A stretch of DNA of 64,000 nt from Syncephalastrum monosporum B8922 (lineage: Eukaryota > Mucoromycota > Mucoromycetes > Mucorales > Syncephalastraceae), in the NCBI GenBank assembly GCA_000697355.1, contig JNEN01001253.1, positions 1-64,000 on the forward strand, written 5' to 3'. The notes beneath the pieces are model-generated. The model made no database searches and had not been told where the DNA came from. It was given only the letters and a program-made list of their open reading frames with translations. The position numbers were made by a program, and so were the translations under genes. This document shows positions 20,922 through 31,959 of this stretch, piece by piece. Each line of letters starts with the position of its first letter. Position 1 is the stretch's first letter.

Positions 20922-22247
20922 ATGATGACCACCAGTGAAAAAGATAGCTCTGAAGTCCTCCTCACGAGTGACGAAGAGGATGAAGACTGCGACGAGCTGT
21001 CATGCATGGCAGCTTTAGATACTATCCTGCCCATGGACTCTCGCTTCTCTCGTCTCTCTTTTCAGTCCGCAAACAGCAGACGCCTTTACCGTCGACGAGT
21101 CTCTTTCGAACACACCAAATCATATACCCTCCGGACCACCAGTCAAGGCTACTGCCATAACTCACAGTCGCGCTTGTTCATGATTATCGCAGATGATGAT
21201 GAAGTTGTCTCAAGCCCCGGGGACAGCGTCGGCAGCACCGGAGCTACCCCCAGCAATCATACCCGCTGTGTCAATAACAACAACACAGCCGCTGCTGCAG
21301 CCGCTTGCGGGCTGATTCGTTACACGATGGTGAGTTGCCATGCAGATGTGATACGGGTGCTTCAAGCCATGTATGTATGTATTCTGACTCCACTGCGTAC
21401 TTTATCCTACTGTATAGGAGGAGCTTGTGAACGACGGAGACGAGATTGTGGTCCTTGGTTTTGTCCATGGCAAGTGATTAAAAGACAACCCAGTGATATA
21501 TACATAAATGGACCAATAACTCCGCTAACATGGACCATAATCATGCAACAGAACCCCATCGCCCGAAAGACGTCGCTGCTTACTTGTTGAGAAAGGTCTT
21601 GGAGTGCCAGTGTGATGAAGACAAGGTATCTTAAGCTCTTTGTTACCCGGTTTGTACGTCAGCGCTCACTCTCAAATTTTTGTGAATTTATAAGGTCAGC
21701 ATTACCATAGAACTGACCTCGCAAAACCAGCCAAAGCCGGAACAGGCGCTCAAATCAATGGTATGATCGAATGACTTGGGGTGCACGGCGTGCTAAGTTG
21801 CCAGAAGTGCAGATTCAAATGTATGAGCCGACTATGCTCATCGTCGGGTGCAGGAAGAAAAAGAGGTCGCTCTTTTTTGCTGCCACTGGAGCCAACACGA
21901 CAAATCACATCATTCACAACAGCCTCAAGCTCTCGTCCGCCCCTGTCATCTTTGTCCAGCCTCCGCCTGACCACCATGTCCACATCACAAAGCACAAGCA
22001 CCGTCGTACACATACAGCCTCGAGCTTCCCGTTACCCAAAAAGCGGCACAGTGGGCTGTTTCTACCGATTCCACTCGTCCATTCTGCCACCTCCGCCGAG
22101 AACCTTCTTGCTGAACGCCAGCAACAAGAAGCAAGCGTGGCAGACCCTCATTCTCATCATCCACATCATCATTCGTTTGCCAAACATGCCAACGGGCTGG
22201 CAGTCCAGCTGCGCAAAAAGTTTACCACTCTTAAAGGACATATATAA
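20922..22247 (+). CDS. Universal stress protein (UspA-like) family protein
   Basis: Five exons give 344 residues. An acidic Ser/Asp-rich N-terminus (TSDEEDEDCDE) is followed by RRRVSFEHTKSYTLRTTSQG, a hydrophobic strand with a ligand-like Asp (RLFMIIADDDE), an Asn/Ala/Ser-rich insertion and then the Usp core: LIRYTMEELVNDGDEIVVLGFV, DVAAYLLRKVLECQ, VSITIELT, IQMYEPTMLIVGCRKKKRSL and SSAPVIFVQPP. These correspond to strands and helices of the Rossmann-like UspA fold. The ATP-loop glycines are only partly kept (VGCRKKKRS). The His-rich C-terminus is probably disordered. Intron 21470-21551 is GC-AG (GCAAGT donor); the frame closes only with that choice. The function is probably nucleotide-linked stress signalling, but this is unproven. 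Confidence 0.72.
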
Positions 22248-25173
22248 ACATGACGCATATCGCACCCATACCTACCACGGCTACATTTTAATACAACTTC
22301 ACTTTCATGTGACATCTCCCTTGTACTTTTTATTTTGACGTATGAATAAGGTGCCTGAATTAACGTAATCGGGGAAATGACTCGATTTCGACCCTTCCAT
22401 GTTCTCGCTTCATCTGTCTATAGACCGGGTTCCAGACAAATACATATATCATTTATATACGGGAAATGCCAAGACGTGGTGGAGCGAGACATTTTAGTGC
22501 ACAAGCATCGCATATTATGTATGCAGGGTGGCATCACTGTGCAGCGCTTGCTGTGACGCATGTTCACCCAGGAACACCAGTCGTACCTTTAGCTCACCGA
22601 GACACCGTATCTTGTCCTTGTGCTTGCGCGTAACTCAAGATATAGAGTCGAAACAATCTCAATCGAATTATATCTGGTCGCTCTTACCTTTGGCAGAATC
22701 ATACTGACTCGACCTGATTCCCACCAATCTGCCATGCCTTTATGACTGGACATAAAAATAAAGAATCTGAATTAACTGTTTTGTAAGGCTTTCCGAGTAG
22801 CTACCATTCTTTCTATTTTGAAAGACATGTTTATATAGGCTTGTCCAAATGCCTGGAGAGGTCTGAAACAGGAGGCGCACAAGTCAGCCACTTGACGGTA
22901 GCAGGTTATCTCGATTTTTCTTTTCCGTCTCTGACATCCCTGCGTGCTCAGAAAGTCAAGCGCCGGTATCCGGTGAAGAGAATATTACAGTTTGACGAGT
23001 AAACAGACGGTCGAGAGGAATGGTATGGACAGCGTTACACTGACGCGTTTTTCAGGGTGAAGTGCTGGATTCAGACCTGTTCGCTGTTCAAGATGACTCC
23101 TGTGCAATGCCTTTGATACAGCGCAATGTTAGCTTTGAGTAGATACAGGCCACTAGATTTAAACAGTGAGAAGAAACGGCGCGAAAGGTGAAAGGGCACG
23201 ACTTACGCTAAATGAACGCGCAGCGCTTTATTTGTCTTTCTTTCTTTCGTGAAATCCGGGTCCCATCATCATTAAAGATCGTGGCTGTGCGTGAGAGCTG
23301 GCACTGCCTCTGCTATTTTTTTCTATCATTTATTCTGTGTTTGTCCTTCTTTTACGCCTTGTGTCGTAGCAGAAACCCAACACACATATCTCTTGACCTT
23401 CCTATTCGTTGGCGGCCTGAAGAATCAGCGCCAGTTTCTTCCTTGCTATGATGCAATCCATGTAAAAATAGCTTATGCAAACTCCGCCGCGTGGATGATG
23501 TGCAGATAATAACATGAGAGCATCTGGCCGATGGTTAAGTCATGCCAAAGACAATGAAATAAAAACAGAAAGGCCAAAGTGAGCCATAACGATATATAAC
23601 AATCCAAAGTGACCATGTATAGCTGAGGCTGAAAGTTTTCTGGGATTTCTGGAATGATTCATGCGACGACTGGTACCAACCTCAAAACCCCTTAAAGCTA
23701 AGCTTCCTCAATTTCAAGCTCATCGGTAAAACGAGCAGCGACCGTGCTAAGACAGCCTTATAGAGCAAAGTACGATGGACTCACAGAGACGCATGCAAGC
23801 ACATGGCGGATGTGTATGTACCAGGGAAACGCAATCTTCTCGACGCTCCACAAATAAAATGAGCTTTGTGAAGAGAAGACCAGACTAACACTTGCTCAGC
23901 TAAAAGAAGACAAAACTGTGCGGTTCTGACTTGCATATACCACGTGTGAGCACAAAGGGGTGAATATGCAGAAACATGCCTGTCAGTCCTTGTTGGGTTC
24001 GGCCGCATTCATTTGATTTTCTGTCTTTCTGTCTTTATTTCTGAGTGCTGTATTGGATCGCCCAGGTCAGAAAATCTCGAACGTCTAGTTGCTGACATCA
24101 AGCGCACTAAAAATCCAACTCGATTATTTCTTTGTCTGGGTTCGAGACACTAAGGTAATTAACCTGATGTACCTGGGCAATTCAAATGCTTGTCATGTTG
24201 GCCGTAGCACACATCAGGGGAGCCTTTTATTTGATGAGTTGCGCCATCATTAATGTTTAGTTCCTGAATTATTTCAATCATTCGAGTCAAATGTGTCCGG
24301 ACCGCTAAGAACACTGTATCATTTACTGCTCTCATGGATTGAGTAAACATAGGAAAGGTCTGATGCATAGCATATACGTCGTCTTTTTTTGGCGGCTAGG
24401 CATGAGAAGGCCTGTTGTTACCCCTACACGGCTGCTGGATATGATAATGTTCGTATCAAGTTGGCTTTTCCTCCCAGTCAGTATATTAGCTTCGGCCAAG
24501 TCGTCAGTTTATTAGACCTGTATTGTCCATTGTGAATAAAAACGGAGAGCTGTTATGCCACTATTTTACACCACCCACACCCCAATACCGAATGGTAACT
24601 CGTGTCACCACAAAAAGGTAGAAAATATGCCGTTTATACCACAGTTACAGGTCGCATGTATTTCTTTTTTTTTTTTTCGTTGTTCGGTTGTTTGGGCCAA
24701 GACCTTTGGTCGCCAAGGATGGGATAGTTTGTTGAGCATTAAAAAAACATGGTGCTATACATAGAAGATTGTTTAGTGGGTTAGAACATGGATATGGTAA
24801 CGAGCCATCCTAACGAACATTTAGTGCCTGTTCTTTTTTTATGTGGGACGCGAATGGGAGTTGTTTTCTTCTCTGTATAGTAAAGCACGGAATGAGCCAC
24901 GAAGCAGATGACAAAAACATGGCAGGCAAATCGGCGGAATTTACGCTCGGGAAAGTGGGGGCGGGGGGCGATCTGTTTTTTCTGTTTTCGGAGCGTCGAT
25001 CCTTGTGTTTGCGGCCAGAATCTAGCGTCGGGCTAAAGAAATTGACATCATGCTTCAAGTGAAACTACACCACCACTATTTGCCTATGGCAAAACACTTG
25101 GCGCGCGCGCGCGCGTTACCTCGTTCTAATAATAAGTCGTGTCCAGTTCCCCTCTTCGATTCCTTTTCAAAGA
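22248..25173. other. Long intergenic region
   Basis: Nearly 3 kb without a gene I can support. Frames are short and lack family features. There is a (CG)n run at about 25101-25116 just before the promoter of the GPI protein gene. Some patches (22880-23060 and 23690-23780) have coding-like composition, but I could not assemble exons from them. Confidence 0.5.
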
Positions 25174-25181
25174 TATAAAAG
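25174..25181 (+). promoter_or_regulatory. TATA box of the GPI protein gene
   Basis: TATAAAAG lies 95 bp upstream of ATG 25269, followed by a CA-rich leader (CAACCAACAACTC, CACACATACACAAC) typical of strongly expressed fungal genes. Transcription probably starts around 25205. Confidence 0.7.
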
Positions 25182-25268
25182 AGTCGATCTTTTGAACTCA
25201 AACAACCGCATCAACCAACAACTCTTCACAGTTCTTTTTTCTACACACATACACAACTCTACACTACA

Positions 25269-27011
25269 ATGAAGGCTTCCCTCGTCTATTCCCTCCTCGC
25301 TTTCGCCGCTGCCGCTCAGGCCGCTCCCCAGGCTCCTCAGCAACCCGCTGCTGGCGGTCAAGCTCCTGCTGCAGGTGGTGACCAAGGCGGCGCTACTCCC
25401 TCCGCTGGTGGCGGTCAGCAGGGCGGCCAGCAGGGCGGCTCCCAGACCGGCCCTGTATCGATCACCCAGCCCACCCAAGGTGCTCAATGGAAGCCTGGTC
25501 AGAAGGAAACCGTCTCGTGGCAAAAGCCCCAGGATGGTGTTGAGCAGCTTATGATCAACCTCATGAAGGGCGACCCTACCGCGCTCCAGCTCGTCCAAAC
25601 CCTCGCTCAGAATGTCTCTGCTTCCAAGGGCCAAACCGAGGTCGATGTCCCCAAGAACGCTACCGACGGTAACCAGTACTCCATTGCCGTCGGCAGCGAC
25701 CCCAACCAGATGGCTTACATTGGCGGTCTTACCATCTCCAAGAGCGCCTCGGCTTCTGGCTCTGCCTCGTCTGGCGATGCTTCTGGCGCTTCTGCTTCTG
25801 GCGATGCTTCCGCTTCTGGCGATGCTTCCGGTGCTTCTGCTTCCGGCGACTCTGCTTCTGGCGACGCTTCTGGTGCCTCTGCTTCCGGCGACGCCTCTGG
25901 TGGCTCCGCGTCTGGTGATGCCGGCGGTGCTGCTCCTGCTGGCGGTGCTGCTCCTGCTGGCGGTGCTTCCCCTGCTGGTGGTGCTGCCCCTGCTGGTGGT
26001 GCTGCTCCTCAGAAACGTCAAGATGCTTCGAGCGGCGGTGCTGCCGGTGGCGCCGCTGGTGACGCTGGCGCTTCCGGCGCTGCTGGCGCCTCTGGTGCTG
26101 CCGAATCTGGTGCTGCTGGCGCTTCGGGTGCCGCTGCTGGCGCCTCTGGTGCTGCCGAGTCTGGTGCTGCCGGCGCTTCTGGTGCTGCCGAGTCCGGCGC
26201 TGCTGGCGCCTCTGGTGCCGCTGAGTCTGGCGCTGCTGGTGCTTCTGGTGCTGCCGAGTCCGGCGCTGCTGGCGCCTCTGGTGCCGCTGAGTCTGGCGCT
26301 GCTGGTGCTTCTGGTGCTGCCGAGTCCGGCGCTGCTGGCGCCTCTGGTGCCGCTGAGTCTGGCGCTGCTGGTGCTTCTGGTGCTGCCGAGTCCGGCGCTG
26401 CTGGCGCCTCTGGTGCCGCTGAGTCTGGCGCTGCTGGTGCTTCTGGTGCTGCCGAGTCCGGCGCTGCTGGCGCCTCTGGTGCCGCTGAGTCTGGCGCTGC
26501 TGGTGCTTCTGGTGCTGCCGAGTCCGGCGCTGCTGGCGCCTCTGGTGCCGCTGAGTCTGGCGCTGCTGGTGCTTCTGGTGCTGCCGAGTCCGGCGCTGCT
26601 GGCGCCTCTGGTGCCGCTGAGTCTGGCGCTGCTGGTGCTTCTGGTGCTGCCGAGTCCGGCGCTGCTGGCGCCTCTGGTGCCGCTGAGTCTGGCGCTGCTG
26701 GTGCTTCTGGTGCTGCCGAGTCCGGCGCTGCTGGCGCCTCTGGTGCCGCTGAGTCTGGCGCTGCTGGTGCTTCTGGTGCTGCCGAGTCCGGCGCTGCTGG
26801 TGCTTCCGGTGCTGCCGAGTCTGGCTCTGCCTCTGGCGCTGCCGCCTCGGGCGCCTCCTCTGATGCTTCCTCCTCTGACGCTTCTTCGTCTGGTGCTGAT
26901 GCTTCCGGCTCTGGCGCTGAGTCCTCGTCCTCCTCGACCTCTGGTGCTTCCAAGAAGGTGGCTGCTGCCTTTGCTTTCGCAGCCCCCATGGTCGTTGCCC
27001 TTGCTTTCTAA
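25269..27011 (+). CDS. GPI-anchored Kre9/KNH-like surface protein with long Ala-Ser-Gly repeats
   Basis: A single 580-codon exon. Residues 1-18 are a signal peptide (KASLVYSLLAFAAAAQAAPQ). Residues ~60-160 fit the Ser-Thr-rich GPI/Kre9-KNH domain: PVSITQPTQGAQWKPGQKET, VSWQKPQDG, LAQNVSASKG, TDGNQYSIAVGSD, YIGGLTIS. Ser/Gly/Ala repeats follow, then a dibasic KR (about residue 252, possible Kex2 site), and then more than 20 copies of the 11-mer AAGASGAAESG. The C-terminus (GASKKVAAAFAFAAPMVVAL) is a GPI-anchor signal. Such proteins are displayed in the cell wall. Codon use is strongly biased to C/T-ending codons, which suggests high expression. The repeats keep most other frames free of stops, so the long overlapping frames are artefacts. 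Confidence 0.9.
   Translation: MKASLVYSLLAFAAAAQAAPQAPQQPAAGGQAPAAGGDQGGATPSAGGGQQGGQQGGSQTGPVSITQPTQGAQWKPGQKETVSWQKPQDGVEQLMINLMKGDPTALQLVQTLAQNVSASKGQTEVDVPKNATDGNQYSIAVGSDPNQMAYIGGLTISKSASASGSASSGDASGASASGDASASGDASGASASGDSASGDASGASASGDASGGSASGDAGGAAPAGGAAPAGGASPAGGAAPAGGAAPQKRQDASSGGAAGGAAGDAGASGAAGASGAAESGAAGASGAAAGASGAAESGAAGASGAAESGAAGASGAAESGAAGASGAAESGAAGASGAAESGAAGASGAAESGAAGASGAAESGAAGASGAAESGAAGASGAAESGAAGASGAAESGAAGASGAAESGAAGASGAAESGAAGASGAAESGAAGASGAAESGAAGASGAAESGAAGASGAAESGAAGASGAAESGAAGASGAAESGAAGASGAAESGAAGASGAAESGAAGASGAAESGSASGAAASGASSDASSSDASSSGADASGSGAESSSSSTSGASKKVAAAFAFAAPMVVALAF
26190..26783 (+). repeat. Nine near-perfect 66-bp tandem repeats (coding)
   Basis: Starts fall every 66 bp from 26190 (26256, 26322, 26388 and so on). 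Each unit encodes the same 11-mer twice, but with two different synonymous codon sets: GGCGCCTCTGGTGCC in the first half and GGTGCTTCTGGTGCT in the second. The copies look identical by eye. More diverged copies flank the array (26040-26189 and 26784-26830). Confidence 0.9.
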
Positions 27012-28012
27012 GCGCATCTTTTCTTTATCCTACATCCCACACAACACGCACTCACACATTCGACTCACTCCCGCCAACATCATAAATTTCTAGAAGTCTT
27101 CTAGTGTAGAAAACGAACTGTATTCTCTATCAAGAATAAATTGTATATGGATATTGCTATTACTACTTTCGCTTCTCATTGATTGTGAATTTTTGACATT
27201 ATCGCATCTTATCACATTTAAGCAGCTGCGATCCAATTTATTTCCAAATGAAGCGCATGACGTACTATGATAAAAATAGAAACGCTTCTTGTGCCCAGAC
27301 AGAAGCTAAAGTGCTTAGCACCTTTACAATTTCGAGAACTTTGCCAAAATGTAAGTTTGAGTAAATTATTGATACTACACACTAAACTGGTTTTTACATG
27401 TCATGTAAATTTTTGAAGCTCGGCATTTTATTAGTTCGTGGGTATGTGAACGCGACCGATGAGATCTAACGTAGTCGTGCGGTAGGAAACGTGTTATTGG
27501 AAACACGAGGCATACGAGGACGATAGATTCTCTTGCGAGCGTACCCTAATAACATGACACTGCATATCAAAATGATGGCAGGACATAACGTCAACCAGAA
27601 GTCATACACTATAGCCTATAATGGGAGAGTGGGTCCTTATGGTGTTGATGATTTTTTTGGTCATGGTATCTACGAGCTTGGTGGACAGGAACACATAATG
27701 AGTGATGCTGCGGCCAGCAATGGTTATGGTAAAGTGTTTAGTAATGATTGATTTCAAAGCAATCGAGGGGCTGACAAAGGCGAAAGTGGGCCTGCGTGAG
27801 CGCAGAAGGGAACAGTCACGAGAATTCGCGTACGGAGTGGAAGCTGCCGGAATTTTCGAGCGGGACGTAGCGCAATGCAGTAGTGAGCTCATTTTTTTTC
27901 ATGCAGAGAGCGATAAAACCCACGCGCGATTGACCTTTGTCGTTTCTTTTTTATTTCTTCAAACAAATCATCCATACCAACCCTTGCCTTTACGTCCTAG
28001 AATACATAAGAC
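27012..28012. other. Intergenic region
   Basis: One kilobase holding the GPI gene's 3' end and the BAG gene promoter. Stops are frequent and no repeat or RNA gene was seen. A T-rich stretch (27885-27960) leads into the leader of the BAG gene. Confidence 0.6.
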
Positions 28013-29866
28013 ATGCTTTTCTACAACTCACCGCACCATCTGATTGTCCACCGCCCGGAGACGTACAACCTTCAGCGCTCCTTGACGCTTGACGACTATC
28101 TCCAACTCCAGCTTTTGCTTCAGCACGAGCAAGAGCAGCGCAAGCAGCGGGATGCTTGGCAGCAAGAGCAGCTGCGCCTTCAGCATGCCATGGCTAATCT
28201 CAAAGCCCTCAAGGAAAACTACCGCCGTCAACGCGCCATGCAGATCCAACAGTGCATCGAGCGCTACCGTGAGCAAGAGGCGCGCATCCAAGCCCAAGAA
28301 GATTTTTATCGCCAATGCCTTGCTGCTGCCATTGAACAACGTCGTGCTGATGAAGTTTACGAGCGCTATCAGCGATCTCAGCAGCCGCAACGACGTGATT
28401 CATATGAAGACTATCGGGAACAGCAATTGGCGTCTGTGCTCAAGCTCTTATTCAATCAGACCGACCGGGATGAGGAGGATGATAACGACGAGGTGATGGA
28501 AGATGCTCAAGCCAAGAATGAAGAAGAAGAAGACCAAGAAGTTCAGACCCTCTGGGATTATATTACCCGCGAGCAGCCCCACGAACAAGACGAGGAGATG
28601 CAGGAGTCCAACGAAGAAGAGGAAGAAGAAGACGAGGAAGAAGAGGAAAGCGAGAGTGAGCAGCAAGAGGAAGTTTCCAGATCTCCGCCTCGCCCGGCCG
28701 CCTTGCCGTCCTCGTCTGACCATCACCCTGACGCATACACGCCGCTCTTTTCCCGCAACGACGCGCGCAGCAAGGAGGCTGTGCCCGTCCGCCAGCAAGC
28801 GAGTGCGACACCACCCCTGCAAAGTCATGTGCTGAACCTCAAAGACTTGCTCGATCAACTGGTCTCCTACGATGAACAGCCTCAGCAGCAGCAAGCAGGC
28901 TTTGGCAAAACACAACCGATCTATGATGCCAACGAGTCCGGTGCTCAAGAGTCTGCGACAACCCAGCCTCCGCCCCCCAATACAATGACCAACCTCGCAC
29001 GCGAGCTCAAGTCCCAATCACTTGGTTCGACGCAGCAACAAAAGCGGGAGCAACGGCCACCTCAGCAACCCAAACAGGTCAGCAAGGATGCTCCACAGTC
29101 CAAGCATAGCACCCGGATCTTCGACACAGATGAGCCCGCGGCCCAGCCCTCGCCAACCACTCAACCTCCACCCGCTGACACGACTGCACGTTTGCACAAG
29201 GAAGCGAGCCAGCCCCAGTCAAACAAGCCGCTGTTCTCCTTGGACGAATCCGCTGCTGCCCCATCCTCGACCGCTCAACCTGCCCCAAAGCACACCACAC
29301 AGAATGTGCTGGGTGATCAAGCCAATGACAACGTGTTTGCACCCCAAGACATTATAACAGAAGCAGAGCCGACTCCCCTCAATGAAACCACACCGGCCTT
29401 CCCCAAGCAGGAGCAGGAGCAGAAGCAGCAAAGAGACAAGTCATCTTCTAGATTGCCTAGTACTGTCAGCGTCAAGTTGGATGGTATTTCCAAGGAGCTC
29501 AAGTCAATCCGATCCCGGGAAGACGAGGTCCTCCAGACGCCTCTTGACTTCAAGGAAAAGAACGATACGATGATTCTACCTGCGACGACACCAAACAACC
29601 GGCGTTTCCTGGGCTATGAAGACGAGATCATGCGCGCCATGCTTAAGCTGGACACGGTCGAGTCGGATGGTGACGAAGGCATCCGAAATGCGCGTCGTGC
29701 GCTGGTGAAAGAAGCTGAAGGGATGCTGGAGCGTCTGGACGAACACAAGCAACGCGAGTGGGAGCGGGCTCGTCGACCGCAGACGACCCAGGCCAACAAG
29801 AAGAACCGCAAACGCAAGCACAAGCAGCAGCACCACCACAAGCAACCCGTTCCCCAGGTCGCTTAG
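28013..29866 (+). CDS. BAG-domain protein, Hsp70 nucleotide-exchange factor candidate
   Basis: A single-exon, 617-residue protein. Residues ~20-145 are a Gln/Arg-rich coiled coil (LQLQLLLQHEQEQRKQRDAW, QRAMQIQQCIERYREQEARI). Residues ~155-225 are very acidic. A Pro/Gln/Ser-rich disordered region follows. A BAG domain ends the protein at about residues 480-585: VSVKLDGISKELKSI, RRFLGYEDEIMRAMLKLDTV, ESDGDEGIRNARRALVKEAE, MLERLD. The helix-3 pattern (LDxVESDGDExxRxARRALV) is the BAG signature that contacts the Hsp70 ATPase domain. The very C-terminus is Lys/His-rich. Partner choice and location are unknown. Confidence 0.85.
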   Translation: MLFYNSPHHLIVHRPETYNLQRSLTLDDYLQLQLLLQHEQEQRKQRDAWQQEQLRLQHAMANLKALKENYRRQRAMQIQQCIERYREQEARIQAQEDFYRQCLAAAIEQRRADEVYERYQRSQQPQRRDSYEDYREQQLASVLKLLFNQTDRDEEDDNDEVMEDAQAKNEEEEDQEVQTLWDYITREQPHEQDEEMQESNEEEEEEDEEEEESESEQQEEVSRSPPRPAALPSSSDHHPDAYTPLFSRNDARSKEAVPVRQQASATPPLQSHVLNLKDLLDQLVSYDEQPQQQQAGFGKTQPIYDANESGAQESATTQPPPPNTMTNLARELKSQSLGSTQQQKREQRPPQQPKQVSKDAPQSKHSTRIFDTDEPAAQPSPTTQPPPADTTARLHKEASQPQSNKPLFSLDESAAAPSSTAQPAPKHTTQNVLGDQANDNVFAPQDIITEAEPTPLNETTPAFPKQEQEQKQQRDKSSSRLPSTVSVKLDGISKELKSIRSREDEVLQTPLDFKEKNDTMILPATTPNNRRFLGYEDEIMRAMLKLDTVESDGDEGIRNARRALVKEAEGMLERLDEHKQREWERARRPQTTQANKKNRKRKHKQQHHHKQPVPQVA

Positions 29867-29967
29867 AGCCCTTTCTTTCTCTTGCATCATCATATCGCAT
29901 CATTTTAGCTTCCCTTTGTAAATAATACACAATAAATATGGCATACTGGGTCATGTAAAGCAGTCAT

Positions 29968-30554
29968 CTATTTCTTTTCGCCTTGCAAAGTAACAACAAT
30001 GCGACGCGCACCACCATGGGTGCGGTGCTCGCACAAGTAGATACCCTGCCAGGTACCCGTGTTCAGCTGGCCATTCGTGATGGGGATATTCAGTGACACG
30101 CCAACTATACCAGACTTCAGATGGCCAGGCTGCACATACACGTGAGAATTACCATCGCCTTATATTTTGTTTCGTTTCCTTTCTTACCATATCATCAGGA
30201 CCTTCGTCCGTGTGGATATAGGGAAGCGTTTCTGGGACAATCTTGTCGAGACCCATGTCCATGTCACGACGCACATCCGGGTCGCAGTTCTCGTTCAGCA
30301 TGAGCGACGCCGACGTGTGTTGCACTAGTGTAATCAGTTAACCACAGCGTCAATGGTAAAGGGAGCATACGCACAAAAGATGTTGGCCATGCCAACCTTG
30401 TAGTTCTTGATCTCGGGCACCTGGTTCACAATCTCACTATGCACGAGATGGCAACCTGTGCATTTTTAGTAAAGAAATACATGGATACGCGACTCTTTCA
30501 TCCATTACCCTGGCCACGGGCGGTCAGACGAATCTGCTTCTGGAACCACGACAT
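29968..30554 (-). CDS. YjbQ/UPF0047 family protein
   Basis: Four exons give 141 aa, the usual family length (about 138). It starts [20 protein letters not shown] and carries the conserved blocks [57 protein letters not shown] and CEHR. The His/Glu/Asp residues in HTSAS, ENCDPD and GHLKS are those conserved across the family. Bacterial YjbQ can complement thiamine-phosphate synthase loss in E. coli; the native role is unclear. It is convergent with the BAG gene (about 100 bp between stops). Confidence 0.92.
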
Positions 30555-31959
30555 TATTTAAGAGTGGGGATAAAGAAAAGAGATAGACAGAACGTTGGCG
30601 AATGTGTTTGTTGGCTTTGACGCGCTCTTTACGTCAATCGCATCTTTACTTTCTGAGTTCCGATCTCACTGCGAAGTACAGATCATGCAAGCAATCCCAT
30701 TTTGTTGATACAAAGCATCAGGCCTCTTGATAGAAGTCATGAAACTATCATATATACTCTGCACTTTAAATGATGGTGATATCTATTTCAGATATGGCAA
30801 ATGTCTCCCATCTAGTTGTGAACACTTGTCAGCTGATCGTCATACATGCAAGGTTAAATCCGTGTGTCTGTTTAGTCACTATCGGTATAGTATTACAATC
30901 TTTCGAGTAAGTAGAAATGTATCCACATCACTATAATAAACGACGTATATATTTGATGACTACAGATGTTTATAATATCAGCTAACGTCCTTGTATATTA
31001 TAACGCGTGTCAGTATTGTTAATTCACAGCTACAAGCTATAACTCAGCCAAATACGAGAGCAATTTCCTGATCGACAGACATTTTTGACAGAGGTGCATA
31101 ACATGTTGTCAGCCTCCCACATGTGGGTCGCTATGTATTATTGTCAATCGCATTGGTACTATGTGACCGAGTAAAGGTATCGTAAAAGGTCCATTGAGAA
31201 GGAGTGCTTGAAGTATATGACAGTACTCAAGGACGGCTTGTAAACGACCGAAAAATTGGAAATACTTTTGACTCCTGCAAGTGATATGTACATGTGTTTC
31301 ACATTCTATGGACAGCTGAGGCTATTGAAATACGGCCCATGATTGTCTTGTCCATGGATAGATAAACAAGATAAGAAGATCGGCAGCTCGAGAGAGGACT
31401 TAAAGACGCGAAAACAACGTACGCGAATAATAGGAGAGCTTATGAGATGAATTAAATACAGGATGACAATGAGTGTATTAGAACCAAATGACCGTAGAGG
31501 ACATAATAAAGGATAAATTAATTAAATACTGTAAGAGAAGGAGGGAGAGAAGAGAAAAAGAAACGACGGCGATGGAAGGTTACACACACGGGCGCGTCGA
31601 CATAAAATGAGAGCATTGACGTCAGCTTTCGAGCGAATGAGCGGGCAGCGGATAAGAAAGGCCCGGCGCGCGAAAAGAAAGCAAGCATACGCAACGATTA
31701 TTGTACTTACGCGGGCGAGACAGAAAGAAGTGGGGTGTTGCTGATATTTACATTTTTCACATTTTTTCTTTTTTTCTATTTGCTTTCATCGATCACATCA
31801 GCCAAGCACTTCATGTAATTGACTTTTCCTCTTTTCTTGTTTATCACCCTGCTCTGCTCTGTTCTGTTTTCTTGCTTTGCTCTGCGTTGTTTGCTCTTTT
31901 AAAAGCCACCCTTGCTTCTTGTGTCAGCCATTGATTTTCGCTTTTCTCCAGAACCAACG
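30555..31959. other. Intergenic region between divergent genes
   Basis: About 1.4 kb between the start of the YjbQ-like gene (minus) and the PP2C gene (plus), so it should hold both promoters. A purine-rich stretch lies at ~31530-31570 and a pyrimidine-rich leader at ~31740-31915 precedes the PP2C ATG. No other feature was found. Confidence 0.55.

Noticed and set aside
25167..27017. Long minus-strand and second-frame ORFs (616, 493 and 323 codons) across the GPI gene
   Set aside because: They are shadows of the 66-bp GC-rich repeat, which lacks stops in several frames. Their products are pure low-complexity repeats, while the plus frame has a signal peptide, Kre9-like domain, GPI signal, TATA box and leader.
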